Shown here piece by piece: positions 1-9,416 of a stretch of 64,000 bases of DNA. Source of the stretch: Phycicoccus elongatus Lp2 (GTDB lineage Bacteria; Actinomycetota; Actinomycetes; Actinomycetales; Dermatophilaceae); NCBI RefSeq assembly GCF_000367525.1, contig NZ_HF570956.1, positions 1,034,985 through 1,098,984 of the forward strand, given 5' to 3'. Below the pieces are notes generated by a model, which was given only the letters and a program-made list of their open reading frames with translations, did no database searches and was not told the DNA's origin. Position numbers and translations under genes: made by a program. Position 1 is the stretch's first letter, and each line of letters starts with the position of its first letter.

Positions 1-71
1 TGTCCCGCTTCAGACTTTCTGGCAGGCCGGTTATGAGGGCATGATCGGCGCCTGAGTCAGGGAGGTGTGCC

Positions 72-389
72 ATGGGGCGACCACCGGTGATTCCGCCGGA
101 GAAGAAGTCCCGGATCGTGTTGAGCATCCTTGCCGGGGAGGTCTCGATCGCCGAGGCCGCCCGCAAGGAGAAGGTGTCCGAGCAGTCGATTGGGCGGTGG
201 AAGGCCGAGTTCATCGAGGCCGGCAAGTCCGCCTTGGCTGCTGGGAAGACCGGTCCGTCGACTCGGGAGGCCCAGCTGGAGGCCGAGGTTGATGACCTGA
301 CCCGGGCGCTGGGTGAGGCCGCGGTCGAGATCCGGGTGTGGAAGAAGAGCGCGGAGGGCCGTTTGGGCCCTTCACGGACCTCGAGGTAG
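72..389 (+). CDS. IS3-family transposase OrfA (helix-turn-helix)
   Basis: This 105-residue protein is the DNA-binding OrfA of the element. The first ~55 residues are a helix-turn-helix of the transposase_8 type (it reads EVSIAEAARKEKVSEQSIGR), and a helical stretch rich in Leu, Glu and Ala follows (about 65-95), as in OrfA leucine zippers. The ATG follows a GGGAGGTG stretch. The frame overlaps OrfB by 52 bp in the -1 relation, so the active transposase is probably an OrfAB frameshift fusion. The C-terminal residues after about 97 are replaced in the fusion. Classification rests on architecture and context; the exact IS3 subgroup is not determined. Confidence 0.85.
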   Translation: MGRPPVIPPEKKSRIVLSILAGEVSIAEAARKEKVSEQSIGRWKAEFIEAGKSALAAGKTGPSTREAQLEAEVDDLTRALGEAAVEIRVWKKSAEGRLGPSRTSR

Positions 390-1336
390 TCCGCGTCAGC
401 GAGGGGATGCCGACCGCGAGGTTCACCCAGCTGGTCGGCATCCCGGAACGGACGTACCGGCGGTGGCAGGCCAAGGCCAGGGCTGGGCATCCGCCGAAAG
501 GACCGTGGCCGGCGCCGGCCCGCGACGCGCACCGGGAGGTCGTGACGTCGCTGGCTGGGCAGCATCCGGCATGGGGACATCGGAAGGTGTGGGCCATGGC
601 CCGCCACGCCGGACACCGGCTCTCCCAGTCGACCGTTCTTCGGGTGCTCGCCGAGGAAGGCCTGCTCCTGTCCGCGTCCTACCAGCGGGAACGACGTCAA
701 CTCGCCGCAGCCCGCAAGGCCGCGTTCGCGGCGCCTCCGACCGGGCCGAACATGGTGTGGCAGTTCGACTTCAGCGAGTACGAGACCACCACCGGCGGAA
801 CCTGGCGAGTCGCCGGCGTCGCGGACTACTGGTCGAAGTACGAGTTCGGGTGGCACTGGTCGCCGACGGCGAACAAGCACGACGCGATCGAGGCCGTCGA
901 GCTGGCGCTGGCCGAGGCCGAGCGGCTGCTCCCGGACGGGCAGTCGCTCATCGAGTACCTGACCGACCCCGACACCGGCGAGATCGTCCCGATCACCCTG
1001 GTCACCGACAACGGCGGCCCGTTCCGTTCGTTCGTTTTCGAGTCCTTCATCACCAAGCGACCCGAGCTGCGTCACGTCCGCACCCGCGTGAGGTCGCCGG
1101 GCCAAAACGGCGTGCGAGAGCGCGCGTTCCAGTCGCTGAAGTACGAGCGGCTGTACCGCGAGCAGATCGACGACGCCCTCGACCTGGTCCGAGAAGCCGA
1201 GACGTTCCGCATCGAGTTCAACACCCACCGGCCGCACGAGGCGCTGGCCTGGAACAGGCCCCGAGAGGTCCACTTGGGCCTCGCTGACCCGGCGACACCC
1301 AACTTTCCCGAGCCCGAAAACCTGCCAACTTCTTGA
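338..1336 (+). CDS. IS3-family transposase OrfB (DDE integrase core)
   Basis: This 332-residue protein carries the rve integrase core. An N-terminal HTH_21-like segment (about 45-100, with WGHRKVWAMAR) is followed by the RNase-H-like fold. The three catalytic acids are visible: the Asp in WQFDFSEY, the Asp in VTDNGG and the Glu in GVRERAFQSLKYE. The C-terminus shows the usual FNTHRPHEAL motif. As a stand-alone frame it would start at GTG 338; in an IS3 element it is more likely expressed by -1 frameshifting from OrfA. It is full length with no internal stop, so the element may still be active. Confidence 0.9.
   Translation: MEEERGGPFGPFTDLEVVRVSEGMPTARFTQLVGIPERTYRRWQAKARAGHPPKGPWPAPARDAHREVVTSLAGQHPAWGHRKVWAMARHAGHRLSQSTVLRVLAEEGLLLSASYQRERRQLAAARKAAFAAPPTGPNMVWQFDFSEYETTTGGTWRVAGVADYWSKYEFGWHWSPTANKHDAIEAVELALAEAERLLPDGQSLIEYLTDPDTGEIVPITLVTDNGGPFRSFVFESFITKRPELRHVRTRVRSPGQNGVRERAFQSLKYERLYREQIDDALDLVREAETFRIEFNTHRPHEALAWNRPREVHLGLADPATPNFPEPENLPTS
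362..368 (+). other. Candidate -1 frameshift heptamer T TTG GGC
   Basis: Within the OrfA/OrfB overlap the OrfA codons run CGT TTG GGC. Together with the preceding T this gives a heptamer of the X XXY YYZ form (T TTG GGC). Slipping back by one base re-pairs as TTT GGG and enters the OrfB frame. It is not the strong A-rich type, so this is a candidate only. Confidence 0.4.
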
Positions 1337-1345
1337 CGCGGGACA

Positions 1346-2776
1346 GCGAGGGTCATCGACGGCTGGGTCGGGGGGCAGGGCGGCGAGGTCGGGGGGCAGG
1401 GCGGCGAGGTTGGGGGTTGGAGGGATGGTGTTGAGGAGGTTGACGGGGCTGGTGGTGATGGTCTTGCCGTAGGGGGTGGTCCATTCGGTGGTGGCGTCGG
1501 GAAGGAGCCGGACGTTCCAGTGGGGGGTTTGCTTGAGTCGGTGGTGTCGGCGACACAACGCGATGAGGTTGTTCGGGGTGGTCGGTCCGTGGGGCCAGGG
1601 GGTGACGTGGTCGAGGTCGCAGAAGGTAGTGGAGATGGCGCAGCCGGGGAAGCGGCAGGTTTTGTCGCGGAACGCGATGAATCGGCGGATCGCGGCGGGG
1701 ATGCGGTAGCGGGGGTCGACGTCGGTCGCGGTGGTGGCTCCCCGGGTGGTGGTGCAGGTGGTCGGGTGGCGGGTGGAGGGTCGGAACCCGCGGGTGATGT
1801 CCCCGGCGATCAGGGCGCCGGTGCCGCGGTCGCACAGCAGGGGCTGGTCGATCACAGCGCGGCCCGTGTCGAGGGCGTCGCGTAGCCAGGTGGTGGGGAC
1901 CAGGGTGGTGTCGGTGGCGCCGAACCCGGTCAGGCGCACCAGGTCCGATGCCGTGTCATCGGCTGGAACGGCGGCGTGCAGGTGCACGGTGACCTTCGTG
2001 TGGTCCAGGACCAAGGCAGTGAGGGCGTCGCTGCGGGATTGGAGAACGCTCAGGTCCTGGTCTTTCGATCGCAGCACGCCGGCGTGTTCCTCGACGGCGG
2101 CGCGCACGAGGCGCGAGTCCTCGACCGGCACCCGCCAGGTCCACTCATCCAGGGTTTCGCTGAGTCCTCGGACATCGATTCCGCGGTCGCGGCGGTCGGC
2201 TTTCGCGCCGGCAACGGGCAGGTCGGGTGCGCACCTGGCCACGATGGTCCTGGTCCGACGCCGAAGCGGCCCGACCGGCTCCACCCAGGCACCGACCTTT
2301 CTGGCGTGCCCGACGAGGCGGGCGACCACCGCGGCTTCGACCGCGGCTGGGGCGTCGGCGAGATCGGCGTGGACCATCGAGGCCCGGTACCCGTCCAACC
2401 GGCCTGCGGCCATCTCCGCGACCAGGGCGGGCGCGCGGTGGACCAGCCCGACCGCGGTGTGCAGGCGTCCGGTCGCGACCCCGAGGGAGACGCCCAGGAT
2501 GGGCGCGACCAGCTCGGGCGCATCCGACCAGTCCTCCAACCGGCCATGGGTGTCGAACTCGGTGTCGTCCTCGTCGGGGCAGTCGGCCAGGATCCGCCGG
2601 TCCCGGTCCACCGCGATCGCCGCCAACACCTCGACCTTCTCGGCCTCGATCCGGTTCGCGGCCTCCTGCAACGCCACCAACCGATCCAACTTCGCCTCCA
2701 GCGACACCAGCGACCAGTCCCGCCCCACCGGGCACGCCACACCCCCACCAGCAGCAGGAACGGGGGTCGAGGTCAT
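1346..2776 (-). pseudogene. DUF222 / HNH endonuclease (13E12 family), 3' end interrupted by IS3
   Basis: Reading from ATG 2776, about 477 codons stay open to the IS boundary. The N-terminal DUF222 domain covers roughly residues 20-310. A C-terminal HNH nuclease follows, with LDHVTPWPHG, PNNLIALCRRHH and zinc-ligand-like cysteines (CRFPGC). The native stop codon is lost: the frame runs into the antisense of the IS without a stop that I could find. The HNH motif itself is intact, so only a variable tail is affected and the protein may still work. Residues near the end contain a duplicated LAALPPD heptad. An SOS box lies 12 bp upstream. A second family member lies at 17728-19062. The family is usually linked to mobile DNA or DNA damage, but its substrate is unknown. 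Confidence 0.82.
1367..1408. repeat. Two tandem 21-bp units in the HNH gene tail
   Basis: Two identical 21-bp units (1367-1387 and 1388-1408) lie back to back. On the minus strand they encode the heptapeptide LAALPPD twice. The unit is a multiple of three, so it keeps the frame, as expected for slippage in a disordered tail. Confidence 0.85.
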
Positions 2777-2788
2777 ACCTCACGATAC

Positions 2789-2804
2789 TCGAACACACGT
2801 TCGA
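2789..2804. promoter_or_regulatory. LexA SOS box
   Basis: A perfect palindrome TCGAAC-ACAC-GTTCGA matches the actinobacterial/mycobacterial LexA consensus TCGAAC-N4-GTTCGA. It ends 12 bp upstream of the ATG of the DUF222/HNH gene. LexA control of 13E12-family genes is known in Mycobacterium tuberculosis. Confidence 0.85.
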
Positions 2805-2897
2805 TCACAACCGAAGAGGGCAGGCAATTCTGCTGTCCCGCAGCAGTTTCGCTCAGGGCATAACGCCTCTGAGTGAACCCGGCATACCATCGACGAC

Positions 2898-3887
2898 ATG
2901 CCCAACCCCCGTCTCTCCGTCCTCGACCTCGCCCTCGTCGCCGAGGGCCAAACCGTGGGTGAGGCGCTCTCCGACAGCACGACGCTGGCGCGCAAGGCCG
3001 AGGAGACAGGCGCCTTCGAGCGCATCTGGTTCGCCGAGCACCACAACATGGACTCGATCGCCAGCGCGGCGACGGCCGTCCTCATCGGCCACATCGCCTC
3101 TGCGACAACGACAATTCGCGTCGGCGCCGGCGGCATCATGCTTCCCAACCACAGCCCGCTCGTCATTGCCGAGCAGTTCGGCACCCTCGCCGCGCTCCAC
3201 CCCGGCCGCATCGACTTGGGTCTCGGCCGTGCCCCGGGCACCGACCAACGCACCTGGCAGGCACTGCGTCGGGACCCGAGGGCCAGCGATCGCTTCCCCG
3301 AGGACGTCGTCGAGCTCCAGGCGTTCCTCGCCGACGACCATCCGAGCCTCGCGGCGGCCGGCATCCACGCCACTCCTGGCCGCGGCACCAAGGTGCCCCT
3401 CTACATCCTCGGCAGCAGCCTCTTCGGTGCCCAGCTCGCGGCACAATTGGGCCTCCCCTATGCGTTCGCCAGCCACTTCGCGCCGGACGCCCTCGAGGAG
3501 GCAATCGCGGCATACTGTGCCAATTACCAACCCTCAGAGGCGAATCCGCACCCCTACGTCATTGCCGCCTGCAATGTCATTGCCGCAGACGACGCCGAGC
3601 ACGCCCGGGCGACCCTCGACCGAGTGATCCGCTCCCGCGTCCGCCGGTTCGTCCCCGGTGGCAAGGACCTCACGGACGACCAGCTCGAGGCCCTCGTCGC
3701 GGGCCCAGGCGGTGCGCAGGCACGCCACATGATGCGCCACACGATCGTGGGCGACACCACGGCCGTGGCTCGGGGCCTGAGCGACTTCGCCGGCCTCACC
3801 GACCCCGACGAGGTCATGGTCACCAATCAGGCCATCGGACTCCCTGACCGAATCCGTGCCCTCGAGATCATCGCCGCCGCACGCTAA
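2898..3887 (+). CDS. LLM class flavin-dependent oxidoreductase
   Basis: This 329-residue protein belongs to the luciferase-like monooxygenase superfamily, probably the MsnO8-like group. Family signs are WFAEHHN near residue 46, the [15 protein letters not shown] strand around 75-90, [14 protein letters not shown] around 112-125, and [17 protein letters not shown] in the second half. Such enzymes use reduced flavin (FMNH2/F420H2 type) and O2 to oxidise small organic substrates in the cytosol; the substrate here is unknown. Its 3' end overlaps the convergent PIG-L gene by four bases. A GGCATACC copy of the genome signature lies just upstream. The subfamily call is less certain than the superfamily. 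Confidence 0.85.
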   Translation: MPNPRLSVLDLALVAEGQTVGEALSDSTTLARKAEETGAFERIWFAEHHNMDSIASAATAVLIGHIASATTTIRVGAGGIMLPNHSPLVIAEQFGTLAALHPGRIDLGLGRAPGTDQRTWQALRRDPRASDRFPEDVVELQAFLADDHPSLAAAGIHATPGRGTKVPLYILGSSLFGAQLAAQLGLPYAFASHFAPDALEEAIAAYCANYQPSEANPHPYVIAACNVIAADDAEHARATLDRVIRSRVRRFVPGGKDLTDDQLEALVAGPGGAQARHMMRHTIVGDTTAVARGLSDFAGLTDPDEVMVTNQAIGLPDRIRALEIIAAAR

Positions 3888-4681
3888 CGCGAATTCACCA
3901 CGCGCACACCGACATTCGTGACGATCGGCTCGCGCTGGCCACCCACGTGCACGACCTCCCCCTCGTCCACCCGCACCTGCGTCGCGTGGGCACGCAGCGC
4001 CTCTTGCACGACGTCCAGGTGACGAGCCAGGTTGCGCCACACGACGGCTGCGGGATCACCGTCGACCTCCCGCCCGGGCGGGATCACCTCGATCATCGCG
4101 ACACCGCATCGTTGCGCCGCCCTCCGCGTCACCTCGTGCATCCGCACGTGATCCGGGTGCCCGTAACCACCGCCCGCGTCATAGGTCACCACCACGTCGG
4201 CCCCCACCCCTTGCAGGTATGCCGCGAGGTCGTCGACCGCTTCCGCCACCGGTGCCGCCGTGAAGGAGTCCGGACCACTGTCGGCAGCTGGTCCGGCCAG
4301 ACCCTCCCGGATCCACTCCATGCCCGAGTCGTGATAGACGCGAGCAGCGCCCGTCGCCCGCGCCGATTGCCCGGACTGCGCGGCCACTGCGCCGAGGTAG
4401 GCGTGGTGCTCGACGCGCAGTGCCCGAAGCGCGGCGGCGAGCTCGCTCTCGCGCCACGCGGCATACGCCGGGGAGCCCGGCTCGACGTCCGTGACGCCCG
4501 GCATCAACTCGCCCCGCTCACCGCGCGTGGCGGTCACCACGTGGACCTCGTGCCCGGACGCGACGAGTTCGGCGATCAAGGCGCCGGTCGCCAAGGTCTC
4601 GTCGTCGGGATGTGCATGAGCGAGAACGATGACCGCTGCGTCTCGCAGGAGCGACCAAGGGTCCGGTGAGGGTGCTGCCAC
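3884..4681 (-). CDS. PIG-L family (GlcNAc-PI / MshB-like) deacetylase
   Basis: The PIG-L/LmbE fold is recognised by the metal-binding AHPDDE motif near residue 21 and the later GHPDH motif ([12 protein letters not shown]), which supply the zinc ligands. Family members hydrolyse N-acyl groups of sugars; in actinobacteria MshB and Mca act in mycothiol metabolism. At 265 residues from the GTG at 4681 it is slightly shorter than typical MshB, and a generic PIG-L deacetylase is the safer call. I chose the GTG because sequence further upstream overlaps the divergent kinase gene, which starts 39 bp away. The end overlaps the convergent LLM gene by 4 bp. Confidence 0.82.
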   Translation of the reverse strand: MAAPSPDPWSLLRDAAVIVLAHAHPDDETLATGALIAELVASGHEVHVVTATRGERGELMPGVTDVEPGSPAYAAWRESELAAALRALRVEHHAYLGAVAAQSGQSARATGAARVYHDSGMEWIREGLAGPAADSGPDSFTAAPVAEAVDDLAAYLQGVGADVVVTYDAGGGYGHPDHVRMHEVTRRAAQRCGVAMIEVIPPGREVDGDPAAVVWRNLARHLDVVQEALRAHATQVRVDEGEVVHVGGQREPIVTNVGVRVVNSR

Positions 4682-4720
4682 GGGCTGATCGTACGAGCCA
4701 GGACCGGGTGAGAGGCGACC

Positions 4721-5668
4721 GTGGACACTGAACGGGTGGATGACGACATCGCCTGGGTGGGTGAGCAACTGGCCGAGATCTGCCCCGGCGAGTCCGTGGT
4801 CGCGGTCGGCGCCCATCCTGCCGGCTGGTCTCGGTTGCCCGCGAACGCGCGGCTGTGGCGAGCAGGTGGGGTCGTCGCGAAACTGCACTCCGCGGACGCC
4901 TCCCAGGAGCATCTCTCGGCCAGGCTCGCCGTGGCTGCTGATCCACGGGCAGCCGGGATCCTCCTTGCTCCGCTGGAACCCGCTGCGCGAAAGGCACCCT
5001 CCGGTCGTCTGCTCACGCTGTGGCCGCGGGTCGAGCCGGTCGACCCCGCGGCAGACCCCCTGCCGTGGGACGCGCTCGGGGACACGGTGGCCCGCCTCCA
5101 CTCCCTGCCCGTCGAGGGCCATCTGCCGGCGGCCGACCCTCGCGCGCGTGCCCGTCGCGCTGTGGCGCAGGTGCCCGATCCGACGCAGCGCGCCCTGCTC
5201 GAGCAGGTGCTCGCCGGGGTGCCGGACGATGTGCCGGCGAGCATCGTCGTCCACGGTGACCTCCACCTCGGCCAACTGGGCCAAGTGGGCCAGCGGGGCC
5301 AGCCGGGCCACCTCGGCACCCACGCCACGAACGGCTCACAGCCCGGCCAGTGGCTCCTGCTCGACATCGACGACCTCGGACGCGGCCATCCCGTGGCCGA
5401 CCTCGCACGCCCGGCGGCCCTGTGGGCAGTGGGGCTCCTGGCGGACGAAGACTGGACGCGACTCCTCGCGGCCCACCGCCGCCGCAGCCCCGGCCTCCTC
5501 CCGCCCGACGAGCACCTCTGGGAGCACCTCGACGCCCCGGCCCGCATGGCACTGGTGATCCTCACCGCGCAGGCCCTGCGGCACGGGGAGGACGCCGAGA
5601 TCATCCGCCGACTGCTCAGCGCGTGCACACGAATCACACAGACTCACGCGCCAGACTTGGGGCCATGA
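4721..5668 (+). CDS. Aminoglycoside phosphotransferase (APH)-family kinase
   Basis: This 315-residue protein has the APH/choline kinase fold. The catalytic loop reads VHGDLHLGQ (about residue 182), and the metal-binding motif follows as LLLDIDDLGRGHPVADLA. The family phosphorylates small hydroxylated molecules using ATP; nothing shows that this one confers drug resistance. Between the two motifs lies a low-complexity insert rich in Gly-Gln (residues about 187-197), encoded by near-repeats of GGGCCAGC. The start is GTG 4721. The stop overlaps the next ATG as ATGA, so the zinc-ribbon gene is probably translationally coupled. Confidence 0.8.
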   Translation: MDTERVDDDIAWVGEQLAEICPGESVVAVGAHPAGWSRLPANARLWRAGGVVAKLHSADASQEHLSARLAVAADPRAAGILLAPLEPAARKAPSGRLLTLWPRVEPVDPAADPLPWDALGDTVARLHSLPVEGHLPAADPRARARRAVAQVPDPTQRALLEQVLAGVPDDVPASIVVHGDLHLGQLGQVGQRGQPGHLGTHATNGSQPGQWLLLDIDDLGRGHPVADLARPAALWAVGLLADEDWTRLLAAHRRRSPGLLPPDEHLWEHLDAPARMALVILTAQALRHGEDAEIIRRLLSACTRITQTHAPDLGP

Positions 5669-5935
5669 GCCAACCACCGCCCTACCAGCCCTACCAAGGA
5701 TCCGACGCGGCCGCGGGCCAGCTCACCTGCCCCAAATGTCGCGGCACGATGCGCACCTACGAGCGCAACGGCATCCACCTGGAGCAGTGCGACACCTGCC
5801 GCGGCGTCTTCCTCGACGTCGGCGAACTCGAGGCACTGACCAAACTTGAGGCGCAGGTCAGCCACTACCAGGCGCCGCCACCACGGCCGCCCCTACCGCA
5901 AAAAGGGCTTCTCCGGGCTCTTCTTCAGCAGCTGA
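5665..5935 (+). CDS. Zinc-ribbon TFIIB-like protein, frameshifted
   Basis: The small protein has a zf-TFIIB domain with two CxxC knuckles, CPKC (about 23-26) and CDTC (about 45-48), in the family spacing, followed by GVFLDVGELEAL. Its role is unknown; such proteins are common stand-alone zinc ribbons. In the start frame the ORF would overrun the convergent gene by about 230 bp. If one base of the C-run at 5890-5893 is skipped, the frame reads YRKKGFSGLFFSS and stops at 5935, which matches the basic/aromatic tail normal for this family. I therefore infer a one-base insertion, either an assembly error or a real mutation. Translationally coupled to the upstream kinase. Confidence 0.72.
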
Positions 5936-5956
5936 CCCCCGCGCCGCGGGCGGAGC

Positions 5957-8900
5957 TCAGCGGAAGGCCTGCTGCCGGCCCAAGGTGCCGACGAGGCGCT
6001 CGCGCGCTGCAGGCGTGGCGGCCTCGTCGCGGGCCGCGCGGACGTCCGCGAGGCGCTCACCGAGTCCGGCGCGATCCGGCGACCCGGCCAGAAATGCCTC
6101 CAGCGCACCGATGCCCGCCTCGAGCTCCGCGACCTCGGCCGATTGCGCGGCGTCGAGGCGCGCGGCATACCACGAGGAGTTGAGGACCGACTCGCGCGTG
6201 AAGAGCGCCCGGAACTCGGGGGAGTGCACCGTCCAGCCCTCGCTCGACGTGCCGTTCGCCATGATCTCGAGGAGAGCTCGGACCGGCGGGCACGCCGAGG
6301 CGATGGTGCCGTCCTCGAGGTAGGAGCGCGCGACCCGCTCGTGGGTGGTGACCATGACGTCGACCGAGTCGACGAAGACCTGCCGGTCCTGGGTCTCCGG
6401 GCGCAGGATCGCCTCGGTGAGGACGGCGGTCGGGTGCATGAAGATCCGGCCGAGGAAGGTGCGGGTGAAGGCCTCGGTGATGCGGTGCCCGAGCCGGCTC
6501 GCCGGAACCACGCGCCCGTCAATCTCGAGGTCGGCAACCGGCTCGAGATAACCGTGCTCGATGAGCCACTGTGCATCCCGCTCCTGCGGTGTCATGCGGG
6601 CGAAGACCTCCGGCACGAGCAGGCTGATGTCGTGGTCGACGCGGACCTGCGGGCCGACGTGACCCGCGCCGGAGATCCAGCCGTCGTACTCACTGAGCGC
6701 GAAGGACAGGAACGCCGCGTTGAGGTCGTAGGTCGTGGGGAGGGCGTTGAAGGGTGACTTCGTCATCGCTCCCTCGCTGCCCGCGCCCGTCGTCGACGGA
6801 GACTTGCCGGTCATCGAGGAGATGAACTCCATGAGCAACTCGGGCAATTCGAGGTAGTGCAGCGGCGAGAACGCACACAGGGCAGGCGCACCGGGCTCGG
6901 GCGGATTGTTGCGTCGACCGGCCGCGACGACGTCGACCCCCGTCGTGATGGGGGCGTCCATGGCCAGGCCGCGGTGCAACCGCAGGGCCGTGTATGCCGC
7001 GCGCGTGGCCACCGGGTCGGCCAGGTCCGGCCGGAGCTGGAGGTAGCGAGGGTTCTTGCTCGGTTTGCCGTCGACCAAGCGCGGGCGTGCCGAGCAGGCC
7101 AGGTAGCCCGCGGGGGCCGATCCACTGGTTGCACCAAGAGCTGAGGATGTGGCCGTCGCGAACTCGGTGATGAGGTTGCGCATCGGCGCCGTGAACTCGC
7201 TCAGGCTGATCGCGTCGTCCCGCATCGCCTGTGCCGCAGCACGATCCAGCGGTTCGAAATTCGACAAGAAGGTGCCCGGGGTGGCGATGTCGGCCTCGGC
7301 GATCGTGTCGTAGCCGGGCTTGATCGCGTCATCGGGGCGCTGGAAGAGCAGGCCTTCGCAATTCTCGACGTACTTCACCGACCGGCCCTCGTCAGCAGGG
7401 TCGACACTGGGCACGACGGTCGAGGCGGTGATGTCGTCCTCGGTCTGGACCTTTACCGCCGCGGCATAGTCGGGCCGCAGGCTGAAGAGCCGATAGGAGC
7501 CGTCGGACTCGAAGCCGACGCGCAGCATGTCGACGAGCACCTGCTGACCATCGAGCCGCAGCCGGTTGCCGGGACGGCCGTTGACGCGGCTCACCGAGAA
7601 GTGGCTGCGCCAGTCCTCACCCCACTCGGGTCGGTAGGCGCGCTTGATGACGAAGACGAGCTCGAGGACGTGCGGCGGGATGCTGCGGATGAATGCATTG
7701 TGGTCATCGCTGAACTCCGCACTGGGCGTGAGCAACTTGATGACACTGCCCATGCTCCGGTCGCTGCCCAGGATGGGGCGGTGGTCCTGACCGTTCCACG
7801 AGGTGTCGACGTAACGATCTGCCCAGTCTCGCTCGAAGATCGCCTCGACGGCATCCATGTCGGCGTCGAAGTCCGCGACATAGGCGTTGCCCAAGGTGAT
7901 CGCATCGGCGATCGACTTCGAGATCTCGGACTTCCCGCCGCCGGAGACAGTGGAAGGCTTGTGGCACACCGTGGTTTGTGGTGAGGTGCCGATGATCGTC
8001 CACTGTGCAGGGTCGTTGCGGACCTGCTTCATCGCCACTCGGAAGCCGGTCGGGTCGAGGTAGGTCGTGTCGCCTCGGAAGGGTATGCCGCGTTCGCCGC
8101 CGCCGTTGGTCCCCGCCTCGTCACCCCAGGTGATCGAGCGGGTCGCCAGGGAGAAGCGAGCACCGGTCGGGACGAGCACCAACTCGGGATGCCCGGCGAG
8201 GCTGGCCCAGCCCAGGTCGTGGCTCTCCCAGGCGGCCGGATCACGCGAGACGACGTCGTCGACGGTGGGTGAGCCCGCGGCATACCGATTGGCGAACTCT
8301 TGCCCCTCGTCCCAGGAGGGGAAGACCATGGCGCCGCCGCTGTGCTCCTCCTCGGCTCCGCCGAAAAGGTTGGCAGACATGGAGATCTGGGTCTTGACCT
8401 CCTTCTTGCAGTAGCCGAAGTAGTTGTCCGCGATGATCGTGACCATGACGCCGCGCTCGTCGCGGGCGCACACCTTGAAGGCCTTGCCGTCGTTGTAGCG
8501 CTCGGCCGGGTCGGACCAGCACATGCCGTCACGGATCTGCCGCTCGGTCGCCTTGTCGCGATGGGGGAGGCCTAGGGACTGCTTGGTCACGTGGGTGAGG
8601 TGGGGCGCGAGGATGACGCAGCCGGTGTGGCCGGTCCACCCGAGGGGATCGAGGGCGGCATCGTTCTCGGGGAGGTAGGGGTCTCCGGCGTTGCCGAAGA
8701 TGCCCTCGACGAAGTCGAGGTTCGCGACCATCGACCCGGGCACGATGAACCGGGTCTCCATCCGGCGCTCGCGGGTGCGACCGGGGACGCCGACGACGAC
8801 GAGCGGGCGCAGCAGCAGCGAGACGAAGCAGGAGGCGGCCTGGGCCTGGGTGCTCGTGATCGGCAACTCCAGGGCGGCTGCCGGCGGGGTGAGCGCGCGC

Positions 8901-9397
8901 TCCAGCAGGTGACCGAAGACCTCGCGGGGAACGGCCTTCTTGTCGGCCGGGATCGGCAGGCCACCCTCGGCGATGTGGAAGACACCGGCGGTGGTGCGGC
9001 GGTCATTGCGCGGGTTGTGCAGGACCCCGTTGGCGAGCCGGTAACTGGTGAGCAACTCGGAGGAGTAGTCGTCGGCGTCGACCGGCAGCGACAGGGTGCG
9101 CGCCAGGCCCGGCAGGTCCAGGGTCAGGGTGCGCCGCGGCAGCCGCGGCTGGGTGTCGGTGCCCTCGAGGAAGTCGGCGAGGAAGGCCTCGATCCGCTCG
9201 TCGACCGGGGGCAGGCGATCGTCGAGGCGGCGGCTCAACTCGCGCTGGCGCTCCAAGAGCGGGGCGACAAGGTCCTCCTCGGCGTCGTGCACCCCCTGCA
9301 GGGTGGGCAGGCCGAGCAGGGCCAGACGCAGGTTGACGGCCGAGAGAAGGTTGGGCGTCGTCGTGGGGAGTGGGTCGGTGGTGCGCACTGCGTTCAC
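5957..9397 (-). CDS. Putative PPi-type phosphoenolpyruvate carboxykinase
   Basis: This ~1146-residue cytosolic protein has the unusual length of the PPi-dependent PEP carboxykinases described from Propionibacterium freudenreichii and Entamoeba, which interconvert oxaloacetate + PPi and PEP + CO2 + Pi. A P-loop-like kinase segment, STVSGGGKSEISKS, lies near residue 480, preceded by TTVCHKP and followed by an acidic DFDADMDAVE region. I recognise the family from length and this motif, not from an alignment, so the assignment is moderately sure. I chose GTG 9397 over TTG 9433 because a LacI-type palindrome at 9417-9430 would otherwise lie inside the gene. It is divergent from the aldo/keto reductase gene. 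Confidence 0.68.
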   Translation of the reverse strand: MNAVRTTDPLPTTTPNLLSAVNLRLALLGLPTLQGVHDAEEDLVAPLLERQRELSRRLDDRLPPVDERIEAFLADFLEGTDTQPRLPRRTLTLDLPGLARTLSLPVDADDYSSELLTSYRLANGVLHNPRNDRRTTAGVFHIAEGGLPIPADKKAVPREVFGHLLERALTPPAAALELPITSTQAQAASCFVSLLLRPLVVVGVPGRTRERRMETRFIVPGSMVANLDFVEGIFGNAGDPYLPENDAALDPLGWTGHTGCVILAPHLTHVTKQSLGLPHRDKATERQIRDGMCWSDPAERYNDGKAFKVCARDERGVMVTIIADNYFGYCKKEVKTQISMSANLFGGAEEEHSGGAMVFPSWDEGQEFANRYAAGSPTVDDVVSRDPAAWESHDLGWASLAGHPELVLVPTGARFSLATRSITWGDEAGTNGGGERGIPFRGDTTYLDPTGFRVAMKQVRNDPAQWTIIGTSPQTTVCHKPSTVSGGGKSEISKSIADAITLGNAYVADFDADMDAVEAIFERDWADRYVDTSWNGQDHRPILGSDRSMGSVIKLLTPSAEFSDDHNAFIRSIPPHVLELVFVIKRAYRPEWGEDWRSHFSVSRVNGRPGNRLRLDGQQVLVDMLRVGFESDGSYRLFSLRPDYAAAVKVQTEDDITASTVVPSVDPADEGRSVKYVENCEGLLFQRPDDAIKPGYDTIAEADIATPGTFLSNFEPLDRAAAQAMRDDAISLSEFTAPMRNLITEFATATSSALGATSGSAPAGYLACSARPRLVDGKPSKNPRYLQLRPDLADPVATRAAYTALRLHRGLAMDAPITTGVDVVAAGRRNNPPEPGAPALCAFSPLHYLELPELLMEFISSMTGKSPSTTGAGSEGAMTKSPFNALPTTYDLNAAFLSFALSEYDGWISGAGHVGPQVRVDHDISLLVPEVFARMTPQERDAQWLIEHGYLEPVADLEIDGRVVPASRLGHRITEAFTRTFLGRIFMHPTAVLTEAILRPETQDRQVFVDSVDVMVTTHERVARSYLEDGTIASACPPVRALLEIMANGTSSEGWTVHSPEFRALFTRESVLNSSWYAARLDAAQSAEVAELEAGIGALEAFLAGSPDRAGLGERLADVRAARDEAATPAARERLVGTLGRQQAFR

Positions 9398-9416
9398 GGT
9401 TTCCAGTGTTCTCCCG

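Larger units (their letters stand above)
1..1345 (+). mobile_element. Complete IS3-family insertion sequence
   Basis: The element has imperfect terminal inverted repeats of about 25 bp: the left end begins TGTCCCGC at base 1, and the reverse complement of the right end (about 1321-1345) begins with the same TGTCCCGC and ends with the same GGCAGG. Between them lie two overlapping transposase frames in the -1 relation typical of IS3 elements. The right end is inserted in the 3' part of the DUF222/HNH gene. The target duplication cannot be checked because the left flank lies outside the window. Confidence 0.9.

Noticed and set aside
1353-1835. Minus-strand frame with many Pro, His and Arg residues
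   Set aside because: The real gene (DUF222/HNH) is in a different minus frame that carries the HNH motif.
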